From assembly GCA_016234205.1 (NCBI GenBank), contig JACRGN010000075.1, forward strand, positions 1 to 6,992: 6,992 nt of DNA, in the 5' to 3' direction. Positions 6,010-6,992 of the stretch are shown piece by piece. A model generated the notes under the pieces. That model had not been told where the DNA came from and searched no databases. It saw only the letters and a list, made by a program, of their open reading frames with translations. Source of the DNA: Nitrospinota bacterium. Its GTDB lineage: Bacteria; Nitrospinota; Nitrospinia; UBA9942. The first letter of the stretch is position 1. Each line of letters starts with the position of its first letter. The position numbers and the translations under genes were made by a program.

Positions 6010-6720
6010 TCATGCCTTTTGAAGCTCCTCCAGCACCTGCTGGGCTGCGGATTGCTCCGCCTCTTTTTTTGTCTTTCCCCTGCCGATGCCGAACACCTCG
6101 CCATCAATCATAACCTCGACCTCGAATATTTTTTCATGCGGCGGTCCAAACTCCATGGCTACTCTATATTGAGGGATTGAATACTGCCTGTTCTGGATAA
6201 ACTCCTGAAGATCGCTTTTAAAATCTCTGTGAAGCTGGTAGCCGGCAACCTTATCAATCTTGTCGTTCAATATGGCGATAAGCACATCAAAGGTCTCTTT
6301 ATACCCGCTGTCAAGATATATCGCTGCTATTACCGCCTCAAAGGCATTGGCGAGGAGTGAGCTTTTATCCCTTCCCCCTGTCATCTCCTCCCCTTTGCCG
6401 AGAAGGAGAAATCTTCCGAGATCCATTTCCCTTGCCATGAGGGAGAGATTTACCTCGCTCACCACAGCAGCCCTTATCTTTGTAAGATCGCCCTCTGAAT
6501 AGTCTGTAAACCTGTTTATGGAATAATCGCTGACTACAAGGCTCAGGACAGCATCGCCTAAAAACTCCAATCTCTCGTTGTCCTGCAGATTCTCGCTGAT
6601 ATTTTCATTTACATAGGACTTGTGGGTAAGGGACTGGTTGAAGATATTTATATCCTTGAATTTGTAGTTGAACTTTTCCTGAAGGACCTCTAATTCTTTG
6701 AGCCTGTCTTCGGAAATCAT
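6010..6720 (-). CDS. rnc: Ribonuclease III
   Basis: Endonuclease for double-stranded RNA, acting in rRNA maturation and turnover of structured mRNA. The 236 residues are full length. The N-terminal catalytic domain carries the family signature NERLEFLGDAVLS (48-60), with E52 and D56 matching E41 and D45 of the E. coli enzyme, and LLANAFEAVIAAIYLDSG (122-139), with E128 at the E117 position. N125 sits where E. coli has the metal-binding D114. The C-terminal double-stranded RNA-binding domain follows from about residue 166 (DFKSDLQEFIQNR) to the end, including GRGKTKKEAEQSAAQQVLEEL. The gene follows fabF on the same strand, a common bacterial order, and converges with the helicase gene. No Shine-Dalgarno sequence precedes the ATG. 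Hairpin elements flank it on both sides, so its own transcript may contain long stems. Confidence 0.95.
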   Translation of the reverse strand: MISEDRLKELEVLQEKFNYKFKDINIFNQSLTHKSYVNENISENLQDNERLEFLGDAVLSLVVSDYSINRFTDYSEGDLTKIRAAVVSEVNLSLMAREMDLGRFLLLGKGEEMTGGRDKSSLLANAFEAVIAAIYLDSGYKETFDVLIAILNDKIDKVAGYQLHRDFKSDLQEFIQNRQYSIPQYRVAMEFGPPHEKIFEVEVMIDGEVFGIGRGKTKKEAEQSAAQQVLEELQKA

Positions 6721-6733
6721 AATAAGAAATGCA

Positions 6734-6805
6734 ATGAAGAGTGAAAAATGAAGAATGAAGAATTAAAGGATTTTTAATTCTTAACTCTTAACTCTTAACT
6801 TTCTT
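6734..6805. repeat. Inverted-repeat element with 7-base units between fabF and rnc
   Basis: The left arm has units GAAGAGT, GAAAAAT, GAAGAAT, GAAGAAT (6737-6764); the right arm has TTCTTAA, CTCTTAA, CTCTTAA (6777-6797). The inner stem AAGAATTAAA (6757-6766) against TTTTAATTCTT (6772-6782) is nearly perfect. The fabF stop (6788-6790) lies within the right arm. On the minus strand the stem could slow or end transcription after fabF, before rnc. Confidence 0.8.
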
Positions 6806-6992
6806 AAATATTATTGCAGCGTTTGTCCCCCCGAAACCAAAGGAGTTGGACATTGCTGTTTTCACATCTGCCTTTCTATGCTTGTTCGGCACATAATCCA
6901 GATCACACTCAGGGTCAGGTGTTTCGTAATTAATAGTCGGAGGTAATATGCCCCTATCTATTGCCAGTATCGAAAATATCGCCTCAACGCCG
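6788..6992 (-). CDS. fabF: Beta-ketoacyl-[acyl-carrier-protein] synthase II, C-terminal end; N-terminus beyond right edge
   Basis: Condenses acyl-ACP with malonyl-ACP in fatty acid elongation; cytosolic. The visible 67 residues begin with GVEAIFSILAIDRGILPPTI, which in FabF follows the GHLLGAA segment holding the second catalytic His, and continue with NYETPDPECDLDYVPN and the C-terminal signature SNSFGFGGTNAAIIFKK. All of this is diagnostic for the FabF/FabB thiolase fold; LDYVPN and PDPECD favour FabF. The catalytic Cys and His residues lie outside the window. The last residues (KVKS) and the stop are read from 7-base repeat units of the adjoining element. rnc follows 67 bases downstream on the same strand. 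Confidence 0.92.
   Translation of the reverse strand, partial: GVEAIFSILAIDRGILPPTINYETPDPECDLDYVPNKHRKADVKTAMSNSFGFGGTNAAIIFKKVKS

Noticed and set aside
5938..6502. Plus-strand open frames opposite rnc
   Set aside because: They are shadows of RNase III; the translations show no family motif.

Overview
The window looks like chromosome of an uncultured, AT-leaning bacterium. All six genes are conserved core or metabolic genes. No phage, plasmid, CRISPR or transposase gene is present. Sequence alone does not fix the taxon. A B12-dependent ribonucleotide reductase, the agmatine-to-putrescine pair AguB/AguA, a fabF-rnc gene order and abundant short-period repeats would fit an anaerobic or microaerophilic lineage such as Nitrospirota or former Deltaproteobacteria; this placement is an inference only.

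Layout. 1-1151 (minus strand) is the N-terminal 383 codons of a class II (adenosylcobalamin) ribonucleotide reductase, running off the left edge. 1152-1361 is a divergent intergenic region with opposed promoter candidates and a hairpin element. 1362-2231 (plus) is aguB, N-carbamoylputrescine amidase. 2232-2437 is filled by a nested hairpin element. 2438-3514 (plus) is aguA, agmatine deiminase. 3491-3630 is another inverted-repeat element, in which aguA ends. 3666-5846 (plus) is a UvrD/PcrA superfamily 1 helicase. 5847-6009 is a convergent gap with a hairpin. 6010-6720 (minus) is rnc, RNase III. 6721-6787 is a hairpin. 6788-6992 (minus) is the C-terminal end of fabF, running off the right edge. 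No stretch longer than about 300 bases lacks a gene.

Genes together. AguA converts agmatine to N-carbamoylputrescine and AguB releases putrescine, so the pair forms a two-step polyamine module. FabF (fatty acid elongation) and RNase III lie in the common fabF-rnc order. UvrD and the reductase serve DNA repair and dNTP supply.

The unusual part is the DNA between and inside the genes. All five intergenic gaps hold an imperfect inverted repeat, and most arms are built of degenerate tandem units of 7, 8 or 10 bases. The unit sequence differs at each locus while the architecture stays similar. The same kind of short-period repeat occurs in frame once in the reductase and at three or more places in the helicase, at what appear to be loop or linker positions, and elements supply the last codons of aguA and fabF. 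In addition, two gaps carry nearly identical promoter-like cassettes, and none of the five visible start codons has a recognisable Shine-Dalgarno sequence. Several starts lie only 6-9 bases after a -10-like box, which suggests leaderless transcription.
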